DNA from: Linnemannia hyalina
Taxonomy: Eukaryota > Mortierellomycota > Mortierellomycetes > Mortierellales > Mortierellaceae
DNA: 64,000 bases
Reading direction: 5' to 3'
Assembly: GCA_019671135.1 (NCBI GenBank)
Contig: JAHRHY010000026.1
Span: forward strand, 310,001-374,000
Below, piece by piece: positions 1 to 12,794 of this stretch; positions within the stretch are counted from its first letter, which is position 1; each line of letters opens with the position of its first letter. Both the position numbers and the translations under genes were made by a program. Under the pieces are notes generated by a model that worked only from the letters and a program-made list of their open reading frames with translations, was not told where the DNA came from and searched no databases.

Positions 1-1041
1 AATCGATTAAAACCAAACAATAGTGAGCCTGGAAATAACGTCCCTCATACCCCCTTTTGACTCGTTCTCTTTTTCCCTTTTCGAGAGACGACGCTCTTCG
101 TTCCTCTCTCTCTTTCCTTCTCCCCCTTCTCACTCAGACACAGAAGACACCGACCTGACCTTCCTTTCTTGTAAGTCGACAACCAAATGTGGCAGACAAT
201 CACATTCAACTCACTTTCTGGCTGATGGATGTTTATTCTTCATTCATTCATTCACAACGAACAAGTACACACGACAACAGCAGGAGAGCATTACTTACAA
301 GGACCCAGCAGTGAGAGAACACAGACAGGCAGGCATACGTGTCTGGAGGATGGGAGAGCAAAGGCATGGAGAGACTTTGCCTCCAAAGCAATAAGGACAA
401 CGACGCGACCAACAAACGCAACAAACAATCACTCGCACCTGTCATCGCAGCGAATGTCAAGAGTCAGTGTTCATCATCACTGACATTCATTCACTCCTTG
501 TTGGACTTGGGGTGAATGTAAACCACTGAGCACATCTGCGCAGGACTGGGACAGGGTAAAAGAGTGCCGAAAATATAACAATATGAGGAAGACAAAGAGC
601 GTAGCCGGACAAAGACATATGACAGAGAAGGAATGGGAGGTGGTATGAAAGAACGAGATAGGGGTGCGTTAGAAAGAGGAGCTAGTCGGAGGCGAGGCGG
701 AGGCGAGAGGAGAGCATCGCAGGATGACTGTATTTTGACCAATCCTTGCTGACGATGATAGACAAAGAGAACAAAAGAACGGAAGACACTCCAAGAATCG
801 ACAATTTGTTCTTCTTTCTTGTCTTTACTCACTCGCTTTCTTTTTTCGCTCTTTCCCTTTTTCATCATTCACCCTTCCTTACTTCCTTACTTCCTTACTT
901 CCCTCCCTCTCGCTCACACACACTTGTGCTCGCAAACAACGACACAACACCCCTCAACCGTCGATTCATACCTCTAATCCCTTTTATCTTGTGTCAGCAT
1001 CAACACCCACTCACTACCCGCCAAACAACAAGAAAACGACG
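1..1041 (+). promoter_or_regulatory. Upstream region of the MADS-box gene
   Basis: No convincing gene is seen here. The last 250 bases before the ATG at 1042 are strongly pyrimidine-rich (runs of ctttccctt and acttcctt), as upstream of several other genes in this window. I see no clear TATA box. Open frames on both strands have low-complexity Ser/Leu/Arg composition and look non-coding. Confidence 0.4.
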
Positions 1042-3072
1042 ATGGACAAGAGAAAATATGTTGAACTCTCACTAGAGGAAGATATGCGTTCTTCTCGCCC
1101 ACGCTTCAACAACCACAACAACGCTTCAACAACTCCAAGCAAGTCCAAACCCAAGCCCAGCAGCCCAGTCTCACAACCCATCAACAATACACCTGACCAA
1201 AAAGTGAAGGAAGACCCTTTCAAGCAAGTGCAAGGGGACGAGCTGGAGGACGGTGACGACGACGATGACGATGAAGATGTTGTTAAGCGACCGGTGAATG
1301 CCAAGCGTGCAGGCCGACGCAAAATCAAAATCGAGTACATCCAAGAGAAGAGCCGACGCCACATCACCTTCTCAAAGCGCAAGTCCGGCATCATGAAAAA
1401 GGTACTTTTCTCTTTCCATGTCTCAGTCTGTTTGTCAGTTAGTCTGTCGGTCTGCGTACATACACTGTTCGTACTTTATGTAAACAGGCTCAGTTGACAA
1501 AGGGGCAAAGCGGAGGCGAAAGGAGGAAGTCAACAGATAGGGATAGGATAATAGGTTTAACGCAAGGTTTCCTTCTACTTTTGGGTTGGGCTTTTTTGGA
1601 CAGTGAAGGAAGAAAATTATCGATTTTCGTCGGTAATTGCATTGACATGGCACGTTGGTTGGTTGGCATATCTTTCCTTCCTTTTCGCCCCTTTCCGTTC
1701 TCCTCTTCGGTCACACCAAATAACGAACAACGCATGCTTTCCTGTTTTCTATCTTATCCTCCCCTCCTTCCCTTTCCTTTTTACATTTCGCTCATTTGGC
1801 TTTGCTGGTTTGTTTTGTTAATATCGCCACCCATGACGCACCATGATCATGTTCACCCCATTTTACCAAACCTTCTTTTCTTTGGCACTCAACCATCTCA
1901 CCTTGGACAAGTCGGCGCTAACATTACCATTCTTTATTCTAATTTGTGAAATTAACATAACAACCCATTAGGCATTTGAGCTAAGCACATTAACGGGAAC
2001 ACAGGTGCTGCTCCTGGTCGTCTCGGAGACAGGACTGGTGTACACGTTTACCACCCCGAAATTGCAGCCCATTGTCACCAAGGATACGGGACGGAATCTT
2101 ATCCAGGCCTGTTTACATTCTGCGGACCCTGCGACTGCAGAGGCTGGAGCATCAGGAGCAGGAGCGGAGAGCGACGACGGGGATGACAATGACGAGGTAG
2201 AATAATAAATCCGATCGACACCTTGGTAGCTTGCTTTTTTTTTTTTTTTTGGAGGGTGGAGTAAATGAAGGTGTTTCTCCTTTTTTCTTTTTTTTTTCAG
2301 GGCGGTTTTTGTTGATGTCGAGGGGCTACGGAGATATTTTTTTTCTTTTCGGGGAGGGGGGAAGGGGTGGGTAATTCCCACACTTTTTTTCCCGTTTGAT
2401 TTGCCATGGGTGGGCAGGACAAGGCAAAAAAAAAAACAAAAGAAAAACTTAAAATGAACCTTGTTTTCCGTTTTATTTGTTTCTCACTCTGTCATATCTC
2501 CCTTTTTTTTTCTGGCGAATGTGCGGTTTCATTTTACATAGCCACCACAGGAAGACCAAGAAGAAGAAGATGAAGCAGGTGAAGACGGGTTACAACAGGA
2601 CGATGACGAAGGATCCACAACCCACAAGGAGGCAGCAAGTCCATCCATCGCCGCCGCCGCCGCCACCTCGTCAAATCGCCCATACACTTCTGGACCTTAC
2701 AACCATTCGCGGTACCCACCGCCACAACACCCTCAGCATCCGCATCCGCATCCGCAGCAAGGACAGACAGGGCCGTTGATGTACCCGCCACCGTACAATC
2801 ATATCCCATACCCTGTCACCACATCTGAGGCACGTGGACCTCCAGGACTGGCGGGAGGACCAGCAGATGGTGGTGCGAGATCGTATTGGGACCATCCGTA
2901 TCCTGGGTACGGGTATGGGCATTACCCACCACCACCTCATCATCTTCACCAGCACCCTCCGTATCCTCATCCTCATTCCCAGGCTCATCCACAGCAACAG
3001 CATGGAAAACCTGGTGGAGGTAATGATGTGTCGACTGGTCAGGACTCAAAGGGTCTTCTGAAAGAAGAGTGA
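1042..3072 (+). CDS. MCM1: MADS-box (SRF/MCM1-type) transcription factor
   Basis: Three exons: 1042-1401, 1972-2196 and 2551-3072, all joined in phase 0, giving 368 aa. The MADS domain spans about residues 88-147 and is split by intron 1 directly after SKRKSGIMKK; exon 2 resumes with AFELSTLTGTQVLLLVVSE. This is the type I (SRF/Mcm1) signature, a DNA-binding dimer that recognises CC(A/T)6GG-like boxes and recruits partner factors. An acidic Asp/Glu stretch lies N-terminal to it (residues about 66-79). The C-terminal half is acidic, then rich in His, Pro, Tyr and Gln, a plausible activation region. The ATG at 1042 is the first in-frame ATG; the frame upstream has only a GTG. Introns are 570 and 354 nt. 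Identification as the MCM1 orthologue rests on the MADS/SAM region and is strong; target genes are unknown. Confidence 0.93.
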
Positions 3073-3337
3073 AAAAAAATATATCAGATCATCGCTTCTT
3101 TCAAGTCTTATCTGAGTAGAGATTGGGGGGGGGGGTTTGTACTCGACATTTTTTTGTTATCAGAGATTTACACAACGCACCCCCCCCACACACACACACA
3201 CACAACCAAATAAACAAAAACAAACACCAGGCAATGAACGCACCATATTGAGCATGACCTACCAAACAAGAATGGCCAAAAAAAAAAAAAGTGAAAATAC
3301 AAAATCGTGGTATTATTCAAAAGACTCATAAGATAAA

Positions 3338-6300
3338 CTACTGAAGCTTCCAGTGGATGAACCAGCCCGCAAAAAGATCCATCTTCAACCCAGTGAGCGT
3401 CAAAGACCCAACAGCCTCATTGACCTCCCACCCCATTCCTGACACAGGATCAACTCCCTTGGTCTGGTTAACAGGCGCAACACCACCCTGGCCACCAAAC
3501 GAGACTGGGACACCGTTAATGTTCAGTTCCTCAAGTGCGTTCACTCGTGCGGCGACGATGGGGCGTTGAGCTGGGGACTGTGCTGCGGCTGCCTTTGCGC
3601 CAGTCTCATCCCGACGCTGGTGCTTCTTCTGGCCTTGACGGTGCAACTGCTGATGCGTCTGCGGCTGCCGAGGTCCATTCACGGCACTGGTGACATCAAA
3701 GACAACCTGTCCCGCAACAGCATCGACATCTACATCTTGCTCCCCTCCAAACCGCGCAAAGTTCAATCCCAAAATCACAACCTTCTCAATCAGATCCGAA
3801 TGCCCGACCGAAGCCCTAAACGCCTGCACCTGTGACGCCGTCAACGTACCAGCACCTTGCTCAGATCCCACGAACAGCGCATTACTGATCAACTGCTGTC
3901 CACCATGCAACTCCCACGAGACGTTCGCCTGCGCGTTGTTGTTAACCGAAGTACCATCATCAACAACAATCTCACCCTTCGCAAATCCCAACTCATCCAA
4001 TGCAACAATCAACGACAACGGCTGCAACCTCGTCTCAGCAACCGTCAACTTGGGTGATTGGTGGATCGAGATAATATGTCCACCTTCGATCGACATGGGG
4101 ATCGGATCCGAGTCCATCTTGGCTGGCAAAAACTTGTACCGATGTGCTCTCTCGTCATCTCCATCATCAGCTCTAGCCTTGACCTTGGGAGATGCCGGTG
4201 CCACCGCCTGACTATCGCGATCAGCCTCAATGACAATTTGATGCGTCCAGAAATCAAACCACCGTCCCTTGCCCGGGAAGTACGCCTTCACCTGGATGAG
4301 GCCCTTATACAACGCCGGGGACACCATAATGGCATCCCCCAAAAGGAACTGTCGATCAATCTTCAACACAAACGCCGGGTCCTGCGGGAACCTGAAGAAC
4401 AACGGCTGCCAAAGTGGCTTTCCTGTCTTGTGCGCCTTATCATGGAGGGTATAGAAATAAGGAATCAAGGAGTAGCGAATCTCAAGGGCCTGACGGGCAG
4501 AGGGGAGGACAGTGCTAGGCCAGACGTAGGGTTCCTGTGAGGCGGCGCCGATAGTGTTGTGGTTCCTGGCGAAGGGGTAGAGGGATCCGAGTTGGTGCCA
4601 GCGCAAGCAAAGTTCTTCGGTTGTGTTGCCGATGAAGCCACAGATATCTGCGCCCGTGAAAGGGACGCCAAAGAGGCCGAAGGAAAGGATTCCGGGGACT
4701 GAGAAATACAAATGGCTCCACTCTGACCAGTTATCTCCTATTGTTATTAAGAAATGAAATGAGGAAAAGTGGTTAGTAATTGCACTGGTAAATAACTCCC
4801 GTCATCGTGTCCTTAGTGCGCGAAACAAATAGTAAACTTGCCTGTCCACTTGGCAGCATACGATCCTATTGAAGGAGGATGTGAAAGAAAGCAATCGTCT
4901 TAGTAAGTTAATCCCAACATAGGAACAACAAATGGGAGCAGATAGAGAAAGAAGATGCGTACCAGTGCCGGAGAAAGAGGAGCGAGTGAGGATGAAGGGA
5001 CGTTGGTTGGGGTTGAGCTGGAGAAGAGAGTGGTGGGTGGCCATGGCCTCCATGTGTCCGTACAGGTTATGGGTATCGGTGAGTCGGAGACCGTTCTTAT
5101 GAACCGCATTCTCGGCCAAGGTCTTCTCGTCCAGGGGTGCCTGTCTGCCGGCATTGTTGATCGCATACTTCAGGTTGATGGGTGCAGCTGCTTCCTGACG
5201 CTTGGCGAGGTGCTCGATTTCAGAAGCGATGCGAATGTCCTTGTCCCTATCCTCGGGTGAATTGGTCAAGTAAGCGTTGGCCGAAACCTCCTTGTCAAGG
5301 GCGGGATTGAATCCAGGGCTGTCCTTGGTACAGGGTCCATTGCAAAAGTTGCTGGGCTCGTTCATGTCGATCCAAGGATACACATTGTCGCCGATATCTG
5401 CCCTCGTCTTGGCTAGCTGGCGCTGCCAGAACGCCCATGTCTCGTTGGTGTTCATGAAGTCGGGAAAGTAGGTCTGACCAGGCCAGACACGACCCTCGAT
5501 GGGCTTGCCTGTTAATGTCTTGATGAAGACGTCCTCCTTCATTCCAGTGTCGTAGGGTTCGTAACCAGGGGCGATGGGAATACCGGGGTCAATGATGAGA
5601 ACCATGCTCTGGTTATGGGCAGCCAAGTCACTAGCGAGTGCGCGGATCCTAGCCTGGGGGAAGCGGGCCTCATCGTACGTAAAATCCTTGAACGAGTCCA
5701 TATAGTCGATATCGATCCAGACTCCATCCAAAGGCAAGTTCTCCTGACGGTACCTCTTCACAACCTCTTCGACCTCTCCAATGTTGTTGTATCCATAGCG
5801 GGACTGGTGGAAGCCCAAAGACCAGGCTGGGGGCATGTGGGGTCGTCCAACCAGCTCAGTGTACTGTTGGACCACATCCGTTGGCTTGGGTCCCAAAAAG
5901 ATGGTAAAGTCGAGGATGCCTCCAATGACCTTGTAAGTGATCTTCTTTGGCGTGATAATGACGTCCATGCCGTTGCTGTTGCGCAAGAAAACACCGTGGG
6001 CGAGACCCTTGCGCATCTCGAGATGGAAGGGGTGGCTGCCATAGAGATTCTCGTCAACGGGTGTGGCAGCATCGCGAGCCCACATGGTCTGGCGGGTGCC
6101 TCGGGGGTCTCTCCTAAAGGCCGTGACGACCTCTCCCAAACCATAGATATTGGCATCATCTGGCAGTACTGATGAGATCTCGAGGTACTCGTCCTCGTAA
6201 ACCAGGGAGTCCATGCCCGCGACCGAAGAATCAAAGATAACCTCGCCTGTCGAGACCCGGGTTACGGAGAAGGTGAATGGGCTCTTGGTGTACTTTACAG

Positions 6301-7295
6301 TATAATCCCTCTTGGCGACATTGCGACGGGCAGACGACTCTGGATTGGGCAAAGCAAAGGCAGGAATCTCGTAGCGCTTTTTGTCGCTGTCGATGATCTT
6401 GACGCGGACACGAGACTCTGTCTCATAGTCGATGTGCACCGCGAGGTTGGGGATGTCTTGGCCGAAACGGGAGCAACCCTGGGAGCCACCGAGTAGACTG
6501 AGATGGATAAGAGTGCCTGTGGCGGATTCTTCAGTAGACTTGACTTCGTAGCCCTTGCATGTGTGTTGCTTGAGGAAGCAGAAGGGAGCATTAAGGTTGT
6601 TTGGCTTCGGATCCCAGCAGCAGTTTCTATCAGAGCTATTAGGATAAGGCGAATGATTAGTGCTCTGCGGAATGTCAAGTATGTACTCCCTTCCCACACA
6701 CATACAACGGGAACGGTATGTATGCAAGCTTGGTACTATTCATGCATTGAGAACAGAAAAGGAGCAACGATGCATGGATGCATCGATGGGATGGCGCAAG
6801 GGCGTATGTTACTAACCACTCCTTCGAATCAATGCCGACGTATCCGCAGTCACGCCGGGTCACAACGTCCGCCGCACACAGGTACTCCTCATTCTACATT
6901 GACAGAAACAAAACATGTTAGATATGCGAGACATGGTGAACACCACACAGGTATGTACCGGTACATAGTAACAAAAAGAAAGAGTGAAAGGGTACCTTCT
7001 TCTGGAAACACCACGGAACAGGGACAAGAGTAGGCGACCAACAACATTGACGCTGCTGACATCCATCCTTGGAAATCCCCACGAACCCACATTCTTGACG
7101 AGCCCAGAGGGTGGCACAGACATCGTCGTCTGGTGGAGGAGCAATGACTGGTGAGGCAACGGGTGAGGAGGGTTGTGCTGGTGGTGCTTGGGGGGATTGT
7201 GGCTTCCCTCCTTGGGCGACGAGTATTGTTGTTGAAAGGAGGAGGAGGAAGGTGAGAGCCAGGGAGGGTGACTTGACCCAAGCTGTTGGGCTCAT
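3338..7295 (-). CDS. Secreted GH31 alpha-glucosidase with two N-terminal trefoil domains
   Basis: Five exons on the minus strand: 7295-6996, 6893-6817, 6635-4963, 4865-4842 and 4737-3338, giving 1157 aa. Residues 1 to about 28 form a signal peptide. Two P-type trefoil modules follow, about residues 58-100 (CGFVGISKDGC then CCW) and 105-147 (CGYVGIDSKEC then CCW); the splice between exons 2 and 3 completes the conserved Cys codon, which supports the model. The GH31 body has the nucleophile motif WIDMNEPSNF (Asp about 549) and the acid/base region KWTGDN (Asp about 693), the latter assembled across three exons. Known role of the family: hydrolysis of terminal alpha-1,4 glucosyl bonds in starch or glycogen oligomers outside the cell. 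Exon 4 is only 24 nt and its intron uses a GC donor (ACAG|GCAAGT). The gene converges on the MADS-box gene. Confidence 0.92.
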
Positions 7296-9418
7296 TGGTC
7301 TGTTTCGTTACGTTCTTTTTTGAATGGGAGGCTGGAGTGTGGATGACCGTTGGTGATGGAATTGTTTCCTGTTGACAAGCGAGAAAGAAGGAGAGAGAGA
7401 GAGAGAGAGGGAGCAATGAGTTTCAATGAAGAAGAAGAAGAGGAGGAGAGAAGTAGTAGAGGAGTAATGAATGACAGACCGAGCGGTGAGGGAATGGAAG
7501 AGGGAAGGGTCTCCTCTTTTTATGTGAGCGAAGGGGAGAATGGGACAGGTGAGCAAGCAGTCCCTTCGTTCATCGTTGGTGTCAAAGAGCGCCCCCGTGC
7601 GAACATTGAAAAAGGGGCAAAAGTTGGATAATTGGATACTGTGCACTAGCTTTATTTGCTTACAACATTGCTACCGCCAGCAGACAGAACTGAAAAAAAC
7701 AAACAGCAATAACAAGCAACGACGACCAAGTGGACTGATAATGATACGCATTGGCATTCTACACATTGACAGAACGCACTAGTGTACGCGCTTGTAGACA
7801 AAAACAACTACTAACTGTTGAGAGCACTTTCTTCACAACGACTAAATAGAGAAGAATATACTACCCTTAGCAAAGGGCTGGTGGGAACCAACGACAGGCG
7901 CCGATTGCCCCCCCTTTACCACATTTGAACTACTTTCCCCTCTACAACAATAAAAAACAATGCTATCTTGTCAAACCTTCCCCTCCTTGTCCTCCATTCC
8001 GCTATCGCGCATTCACCTCTCGCCTCTTCATGGCATTTGCCAAAAAGGCACTTGCATTGCGCAAGAGAAATATGAGCCAACTCTAACGACGACTCGGCGG
8101 GTAACCGATAACGGTATTTGCACTCCACAGGCAGGTACCTACACGTACCACAGCACGAGTACCTTTGACAGGCAACAATGCGTTTTAGTCGGGTGTGAGC
8201 ATCCCACTTCTCTCTTTGGTTGTGCTATCAAGCCACCATAGGAATCATTGCATTTTCGATCGAATGCAATTTGTGCACAGAAAAATTAATTTCCCCCCTC
8301 CCCTTTTTTCCCATCATTGAACGGACGAGAGATAACAAAAAGGGACCGTCGACGGGAATTACGCGAACAATATCCCTCCCCCTAAGCTTACCAAAGACTA
8401 TAGTCTTCCACTCCTCTTCATCGTTGCAAAACAATGCTATCTTGTTCGTTCGACTACTGCAATGTTCCCTTGTCAATTCACTGCAAATCCTCTTAAATGC
8501 CATTTCCCTCTCTCCCTCTCTCGGTCCCTTTCCCCAAAAAGAATTTTTTCTGTATAGCAACTGCTTGTTTTGTGAGCCCGACATGGTGGACCTTCCCTCA
8601 CCCAACGAAGTACATACCTTCACTCTCACTCCATTCGCCCTTTTGTGGACGTCCATTGGGTACCACTGGTATATCGTGTTGACTCCGATCGAAACGCTTG
8701 CAAGTACATGTACTCCCCAATCGAATAAAAAAAAATGCTCATTGCAGTAACACACTCATTGTCATAGTGAAAAGTACACGGATGCGCCTAATATCGACAA
8801 CCATCTAGCCCTTCTCTCGGAGGTGATACCCCGCACACGACAAAGATACACTAGTCCACAGTAGCCCCACAATATCGACGTACACCATACCTTCCCCCGC
8901 CCATAAGAGTTTGCCTCCAAGCGCGTGAAAATGCTCTCTTTTTTTTGTTCACACGAAAACAGGGATACCGATACATGGCCTTCTTGGTGATCGGTAGTCT
9001 CAAGTTTCTAGAGACTAATGGTCCTTACATACACGCATGCCAACAAAACGACAGAGATAAGAAGAATGTGTACAAAACCACACACGGCTACTTTGGCGTG
9101 TTTTTTTTTTTTTTATCTTTATTACTATTACGAGAGTACCTCCTCCTTGCACCCAAAACATCACCAAAACATCGTTATCTCTTTCTTTCATTCCTCCTTC
9201 GTTTTCTTCTTTTCCCACAAAAAGAAAACAGCAACCGCTATCGGCTCCAACAAAGAAGCTCGCATTTGGGTAATAAGATTGCTAAAATAAAAAAATAAAA
9301 GGGATACGTAGACCAGATCTTGGTACATTGTGGGGGGGAAACGTCTCTTCCATTGAATCGACTCCTTCTCAAAGAGAGCACGAGAGAAGGATGGATGTAA
9401 TGGAGTGGAAGGCGGGGA
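7296..9418. other. Intergenic region, no gene recognised
   Basis: The stretch nearest 7296 is the upstream region of the GH31 gene and carries a GA/CT-rich tract (about 7383-7410). Open frames such as 8220-8750 on either strand have no recognisable domain, no splice-supported extension and low-complexity composition. I see nothing else that I can support. Confidence 0.4.
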
Positions 9419-9918
9419 TCATCCGACGACATCGATGATATGGTCAGGTCGGGCCTCGAACCTGATCGGCTGCAGCCTAAGTTCAGACCAAAGTAATAAA
9501 AGGCGAAAAAGATAAGAAGGCAAACAAAAAAAAATTGTCAGTACAAACAACGCGCTCACAGTTTCGTACTACTCCTTTCCTACCACTTTCCACCTAGACA
9601 CCTCCTTACCCTTTCTACCATAAACTTAAGCGATCCACAGCAATAATACCATCAACAACAAAAGACCAAGACTTACTCTTTGCGATCCATACCAAGACAA
9701 ACCGCTAAATTATTCTCTGCGATCTGCAACTGCTTCGCCTTTGGAACAAACAACAGGATATCATCCAACAGAACAACCTTGCGCCCAGCAATGGCACTGT
9801 CGGAGAGGATGGGGATACGGAACTCTGTCCAGGTCACCTTGTGGAGCCCCGGGTGGAATTCGCCCTTCTTGAGACGGACGGTTTGGTACTCGAGTTTATG
9901 GTCGTCAGTGTGGCCCAT
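9419..9918 (-). CDS. Unknown 99-aa protein, two exons
   Basis: Exon 1 is 9918-9677 and exon 2 is 9476-9419, joined over a 200-nt intron with a strong GTAAGT donor and TTAG acceptor; together they are exactly 100 codons with stop. The ORF is compact and globular-looking: charged N-terminus (MGHTDDHKLEYQTVRLKKG), then an alternating hydrophobic segment (RKVVLLDDILLFVPKA) and a C-terminus ending DHIIDVVG. No signal peptide, transmembrane segment or known motif is visible. The clean exon join and balanced composition argue that it is real. I do not recognise the family and assign no function. Confidence 0.6.
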
Positions 9919-11073
9919 CTTTGGTCTTTGGTGGGGGGATGAGTGTGAAGAGAGGTTTGTGTTTTTTACAGGTGAGGGATGAGGATATGGTGTGTTGGAT
10001 GCTATGAATGTGTGGGGGTGTGTTTTGAGGGTTTGAGTACAAAGAGATCAGAGAACAAGGACAAAAGAAAAAACAAAAAGGAAGAGAGTCAAACAAAGAG
10101 AGAAGAAAGCAAGTTACCACCTTCAAAGAAATGGAATCGTCATCGATAAATAAAGATTCTCGACGCATGGCGAAGAGAGAAACCTTTTTCCATCCCCCTT
10201 TTCTCCCCAGACTGTTTTACCCTTCACTGTGCCATACGGCGGACAAAGGATGAAGACTTCTTTGCCAGCTGCATCAGTCCCGCCGGACCGTGCCGGCTGA
10301 CTCGTCTACCTACTTCGCTCGAAATCTTATTTTATTTTCCGTTGGGGGTGGGGAGGGGTCCCTTTTTTGCTTTTCCCGCCTAGGAAACGGGATTCCTACA
10401 CTTTTCTTAGCCTACTTCGCCGTATGACACATTGCTCTTCTCTCGATCAGCTCGATTAATCCCAGCCGTCTGGCACAGTAGCACTCCCCTCCATGCGCCT
10501 TCGAACCCTTGACAAAATAAAGTAACAATCCCTCCTTCGCCTACCCCTTTTTCTTTATTTTTGCCCACAAGTCGACAAAAAAAGGGGGCCCCCTCAGCCC
10601 GTTCGCCACCCTCCTTCTATTCTTTTGTTACACTATTACCACATCAATGCATAGCCATGGGCACGAGTCAATGTGTCATTAAAAGAAGAATGAATGTACG
10701 TGTGGCCAAGCAGGCGATCTAGCCGTAGTGTTTGGCAAAGCATGACGTCCTGTGCCGTGTGCGAAAAATAATAATAAACAAGACGATCTGTTACTCTCCA
10801 ATAGGGCCAATCAAATCAACAATCGGTGAAGGCATAATGCTCACTTTCTAGCCCCCTTCTTTTTTTTTATGTAGGAGAGAGGAGGTGAAGTATATCTCAC
10901 GCATAGGGGGAGGAATGGCATGAATAAGTAGAGTAGAGGACTACTTTCGTAGGAATGAGAGGCAAGAAAAAGAGCTAGAAAAAAGGGTGGGGTGGTGTAA
11001 GAATGAAGGCGACAAAAGGGGAGGGAGGGTGGAGGGGTGTATAGATAGAGAGAGAGAGAAAGAGAGGTGAAAA
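9919..11073. other. Intergenic region
   Basis: Divergent from nothing obvious: it holds the upstream sequence of the 99-aa gene and the downstream sequence of the F-box gene. Purine- and pyrimidine-rich tracts are present. No gene or RNA was recognised. Confidence 0.35.
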
Positions 11074-12439
11074 CTATTGTGTGGGAAGGTAGTATTCCCG
11101 AGTGCCTAGCCAAACCGTCTTCAGCTTCTTGAACTGCATAAGCTGATAACAGACGCGCCCGCCAATCAGCGCCCCATTTTTGCCTGGTGCGTCCACAACT
11201 CCTGCGATATCCCGCTTCCTTGCCGATAAGGTTTCAAGACATTCATCCACCAACACTGCGGTTCCTAGTCCATAGAAACGCACTCGAAGTTCCTGCAGGT
11301 CCATACACGCTACGATCTCGTCCTCCAAGAGGTCAACATTCATCTGGTGGCCTTCAACTGAGAGGATTTCGAGACAAGCGCAAGACTTCAAGACCAGGCG
11401 AATTATCTTTTGGGAAGTGGGGACTTCGTCAGAGGTGGATGGCTCGATCCTCGCGGTTGATGGGACGAGAATGATCGATGTAAGTGTCGCTTGGTGCTCG
11501 AGAAGACCCAGAAGAACAGTCTGGTTCAAGGCGGCATAGCCGAACGTGACCCTCTCCAGCCCATGGAAGACATTGTCGAGGTAGCTGGCGACACGGTCTT
11601 GTTCAGTCGTGGTAAACTGCACTGCCTTCAGACGGGGGCATCTTACCGACAAGCTGGCCTTCAGCCTCCTCAGTGTTCCCTGAGACTCGACAGGGGAGTT
11701 AAGCATTTCCCATGTCTCAAGGGATGGGAAATGCATCAAAAGAGATTTCGCTCCAGGAAGCAATGCCATTCGAATAAACTTGATGACGTGCCGCGACTAG
11801 AGTTTTGAGGTCTGTATGGCGAAATCGCTCTAGCATCCGGTTGTAGGCCAAGAAAGTGACATTCAACAGCGTGAGAGAATGCAGGCATGGGCAGAAGTTG
11901 AGAACGGACGAGAAGGCCCTGTGTGTCATGCAAACCTCCGCAAGGGTCAGCTTCGTCAGGGTACAACCAGGAGCGATCGCATCCAACGACAAGTAGACTC
12001 CGGTTATAAGCTTCTCGTCAAAGGCTGCCATACGAACCAACTCGCCCGAGACACGGAGGGTCGTCAACGAGTTTCGGTAGTAGCGAACGAGGTCGTAAAA
12101 AAGGACCAGAGAGAATTTGCTCTTGGTGGCGAGGAACTGGAGTTGCTGGACGAAGTCGATATTGGGATTCTGGAGGAATAGGATATACTCCTCCTTGGCG
12201 ATATTGACGACGTTACGGATGAGGTGGCCGTATTTGAAAACAACCTCTGGCGGAACCTTGGCGAACGACTCGTCATTGTCGAAATCAACAGTGTGCCAGA
12301 AGGGTACCGCAAAGTCCATGTGCCATCGTCTAGAGACTCTCATGCACGACAGACAGTCTTTGTTGCTGAGGAAGCCCGCGATTAGGGTCCTTATCTCTGA
12401 CAGGTCGAGGGGATGGGTAGCTACCTTTAGATGGAACAT
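11074..12439 (-). CDS. F-box/LRR-like protein, frame-shifted
   Basis: Two overlapping open frames make one protein of about 454 aa. The first (12439-11717) begins MFHLKVATHPLDLSEI and has an F-box-like N-terminus (LDLSEIRTLIAGFLSNKDCL, then MRVSRRWHMDF, VPFWHTVDF). The second (to 11074) continues with leucine-rich repeat-like segments (LETWEMLNSPV, CACLEILSVEG, MDLQELRVRFYG) and ends LKTVWLGTREYYLPTQ. The join needs a skip of one base near 11778-11795; no short GT-AG intron of the right phase is evident there. F-box proteins recruit substrates to SCF ubiquitin ligases, and large F-box/LRR families occur in these fungi (established). Whether the shift is decay, a sequencing error or an unusual intron cannot be settled from sequence alone. 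Confidence 0.72.
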
Positions 12440-12794
12440 ATTGAGATGGGTTTGTATGAAGACAGAGTGTGCGTGAGGCCAGGGGTGAAGGAGAGAGGCG
12501 TGGAGGAAAGGAAAGGATAAAAAAAGGCTCGTGAAAGAAAAAGAAAAGATGTGACCGGGGACGGAAGTGACGCAAAGAAAATGATGGGAGTATGATTGAT
12601 GGTCTCAGGTGCGGCGATGAGAACAAGGAAAGACGGTGTGAAAGGCAACTATTATTATAGGGGTGAATTAGACACCAAAACATGTTCGCTGTGTATGTTG
12701 TTACAGCGGCTTGACAGATGAAGCAAGCCTTCCTGGCCCAACACTTTATTTCGTGATTATCACGCGGTTAATACCCTGAAACAAAAGAGCGCCA
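12440..12794. promoter_or_regulatory. Upstream region of the F-box gene
   Basis: Purine-rich on the plus strand, so pyrimidine-rich in the direction of the F-box gene, as seen upstream of other genes here. No separate feature is visible. Confidence 0.35.

Noticed and set aside
8220..8755. Long open frames on both strands in the GH31 upstream region
   Set aside because: The two strands give equally long frames with no domain, typical of chance.
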